Shown here: one piece after another, positions 6,972-8,040 of the stretch
How positions within the stretch are numbered: the stretch's first letter is position 1
Layout: every line of letters starts with the position of its first letter
DNA from: DATKEH01 sp035546355
Lineage (GTDB): Bacteria; Acidobacteriota; Thermoanaerobaculia; Multivoradales; JAIOJS01
DNA: 8,040 nt
Assembly: GCA_035546355.1 (NCBI GenBank)
Contig: DATKEH010000372.1
Coordinates: 1 to 8,040, forward strand
Direction of reading: 5' to 3'
Made by a program: the position numbers and the translations under genes
Notes under the pieces: generated by a model
Seen by the model: only the letters and a program-made list of their open reading frames with translations
Told to the model about the DNA's origin: nothing
Databases searched by the model: none

Positions 6972-7001
6972 ATCTTACAACACCGCGCGATCCGCCTCGA
7001 A
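6972..7001 (-). promoter_or_regulatory. Weak candidate promoter for the exporter cluster
   Basis: TAAGAT (6977-6972) matches 4 of 6 bases of a sigma-70 -10 box. It is preceded directly by TG and followed by 40 nt to the peptide start. Eighteen nt upstream is TTCGAG (7001-6996), a poor -35 match. The spot is relatively AT-rich for this window and sits at the end of the upstream reading frame, where a promoter for the cluster is expected. The motif match alone is not convincing. Confidence 0.22.
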
Positions 7002-8040
7002 GTCGGAGTCGGCCGGGCGTGCTAGCCTGCCGCCGCCGCTCGGCGCGCTGCCGCTGCTCGCCGCCATCGAGCGGCTGTTGGCGGGCACCGATCTCGTCGG
7101 CGGCGCCGGCGTCGTCGACCTCGCCGGCCCGCTCGACCTGCGCCTCGAGATCGCCCTGCCGCGCGAGGACGTGCGGGTCGAGGAGATCCCGAGCGTCGTG
7201 ACCAACCCGAAGAAGCACTCGGCCGCCGGCAGCTGCGCCGCGCGGCGGGCGAGGCAGAGGCGGAGCTGCTCGAGGGCCGCGTCGAGCTCGTCGCCGGCGC
7301 CGCGGATCGGCGCCAGACGCGGCCGCAGGGCCTCGAGACGCGGCAGGTGCTCGCGCCCGCACAGCTCGCCGATCAGGCGCGGCAGGTCCATCGCCCACTG
7401 CTCCGGCAGGCGGGCGGCGAGCCGCTCGACGTGCCCCTCGAGCAGCTCCAGCCCCGCCGGCGGGCTGTCGGGCCCGCGGGCGCTGTCGCGCAGGGCGCGC
7501 ACCACCTCCCGGGGGTCGATCTCGGGGTCGAGCAGCAGCCCCCAGCTGCGGCGTACCAGCGCCGGCTCGCGGAAGGAGAAGAGCCCCGACAGCAACCGCG
7601 TGCGGTGGCGGCGGTCCGGCTCGGCGCGCAGGGCGGCCAGATAGCGGTCGTAGAGCGCCGCGTCGCCCGACAGCGCGGCGGCGACGAGGGCGAGGTCGGC
7701 GGCCTCCGGCGGCACCGCCTCGCGGTCCTCGAGCCAGCGCTCGGCGAGCCGCCGGCCCTCGGCGCGCAGCCGCTCGTCGCCGCCGTGGTCGGCGACCAGC
7801 ACCACTACCTCCTTGCGCAGGAAGCGCTCCTCGTCGCTCTCCCCCGGCCGCGGCAGCAACCCCAGCGCCCGCGCCCGCTCCCCGAACAGCTGGCGGACGA
7901 AGGCCTCGTAGGCGGCGCGCCGGCCGGCCGGGACCAGGTGCGGGTCGAGCTTGGCCAGGATCTCCACCACCGCCGCCACCAGGTGGTGCGAGGGGGAGTC
8001 GGCGACCGCGGCCAGCAGCGGCAGGACCGCGTCGAGGGGC
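6975..8040 (-). CDS. M1-family aminopeptidase, ERAP1-like C-terminal domain (5' part outside window) with odd C-terminal tail
   Basis: The frame is open to the right edge, so the protein starts outside the window; about 354 residues are visible and the zinc-binding HExxH domain is not. The first ~275 visible residues are alpha-helical repeats typical of the ERAP1-like C-terminal domain of M1 aminopeptidases: LVPAGRRAAYEAFVRQLFG, RARALGLLPRPGESDEERFLR, then SGDAALYDRYLAALRAEPDRR, LLSGLFSFREPALVRR, and a final LCLARRAAQLPA. This domain caps the active site of N-terminal peptide trimming enzymes. Related proteins normally end within about ten residues of the RAAQ string (Q codon near 7234). Here the frame runs on for 77 residues rich in S, R, P and T to a TAA at 6977-6975, a composition unlike the rest. 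The tail is probably not native (see the segment at 7027-7215). The GTG at 7979 is not the true start. A link to the exporter cluster is unproven. Confidence 0.82.
   Translation of the reverse strand, partial: PLDAVLPLLAAVADSPSHHLVAAVVEILAKLDPHLVPAGRRAAYEAFVRQLFGERARALGLLPRPGESDEERFLRKEVVVLVADHGGDERLRAEGRRLAERWLEDREAVPPEAADLALVAAALSGDAALYDRYLAALRAEPDRRHRTRLLSGLFSFREPALVRRSWGLLLDPEIDPREVVRALRDSARGPDSPPAGLELLEGHVERLAARLPEQWAMDLPRLIGELCGREHLPRLEALRPRLAPIRGAGDELDAALEQLRLCLARRAAQLPAAECFFGLVTTLGISSTRTSSRGRAISRRRSSGPARSTTPAPPTRSVPANSRSMAASSGSAPSGGGRLARPADSDFEADRAVL
7027..7215 (+). other. Plus-strand coding-like fragment without start or stop, antisense to the aminopeptidase tail
   Basis: Read on the + strand from 7027, 63 codons have G or C in every third position except one (GAT), while 35 of 63 second positions are A or T. 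This is the usual signature of real coding DNA in a GC-rich genome. The peptide looks protein-like, for example GALPLLAAIERLLAG and DLAGPLDLRLEIALP. The minus-strand reading of the same bases puts the AT-rich position first in the codon and gives S/R/P/T-rich sequence. No plausible start lies upstream in frame (a stop is at 6922-6924), and beyond ~7215 the frame becomes antisense of the aminopeptidase. I do not recognise the protein. It looks like an inverted or inserted fragment of another gene; an assembly join is an alternative. Confidence 0.4.

Noticed and set aside
6875..6973. 32-aa version of the small peptide starting at ATG 6973
   Set aside because: No ribosome binding site precedes that ATG, whereas the TTG at 6931 has a near-perfect one at 7 nt. 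The longer version would also begin inside the candidate -10 region.
6914..7201. 95-codon + strand frame near the peptide gene
   Set aside because: Its composition is S/R/C/P-rich without coding periodicity. It overlaps the peptide gene antisense and has no ribosome binding site.
6928..7398. 156-codon minus-strand frame as a frameshifted continuation of the aminopeptidase
   Set aside because: Its D/E/Q/G-rich translation is what antisense of the + strand coding-like segment gives. It has no resemblance to the end of an M1 C-terminal domain.

Overview
The window comes from a very GC-rich bacterial chromosome. The partial permease at the left edge has the architecture and C-terminal signature of the ADOP (acidobacterial duplicated orphan permease) ABC permease family. 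With the base composition, this suggests Acidobacteriota, perhaps a Thermoanaerobaculia-like lineage; the family assignment is firmer than the taxonomy.

Layout, left to right: (1) the 3' end of an ADOP/MacB-type permease on the + strand, ending at 757. (2) A tightly packed minus-strand cluster from 6931 down to 782, read as an 18-codon ORF with a near-perfect Shine-Dalgarno, an HlyD-type membrane-fusion protein, an ABC exporter with an N-terminal C39 peptidase, and a second ABC exporter half without a peptidase. The three transporter genes overlap (11 nt, then a 4-nt GTGA overlap). (3) At the right edge, the 3' part of an M1-family aminopeptidase on the minus strand. Its last ~77 codons look like antisense read-through of an unrelated plus-strand coding fragment (about 7027-7215).

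The centre is a complete peptide-export system of the kind known from NHLM/NHLP-type (nitrile-hydratase-leader/Nif11 microcin) secretion loci: a leader-cleaving C39 peptidase/ABC half, a partner ABC half, and an HlyD adaptor reaching toward an outer-membrane channel. No precursor of the usual 50-100 aa size and no RiPP-modifying enzyme, immunity gene or regulator is visible. The only candidate cargo is the tiny basic peptide MKVKTHVKAGLRAQGMDY, encoded first in the cluster. If it is the cargo, this is an unusually minimal peptide secretion system. That peptide is the most interesting item here.

No tRNA, rRNA, CRISPR array, insertion sequence or origin was seen. The 200-300 nt around 6810-7030 hold the regulatory signals: a possible promoter, a strong ribosome binding site and an intercistronic hairpin.
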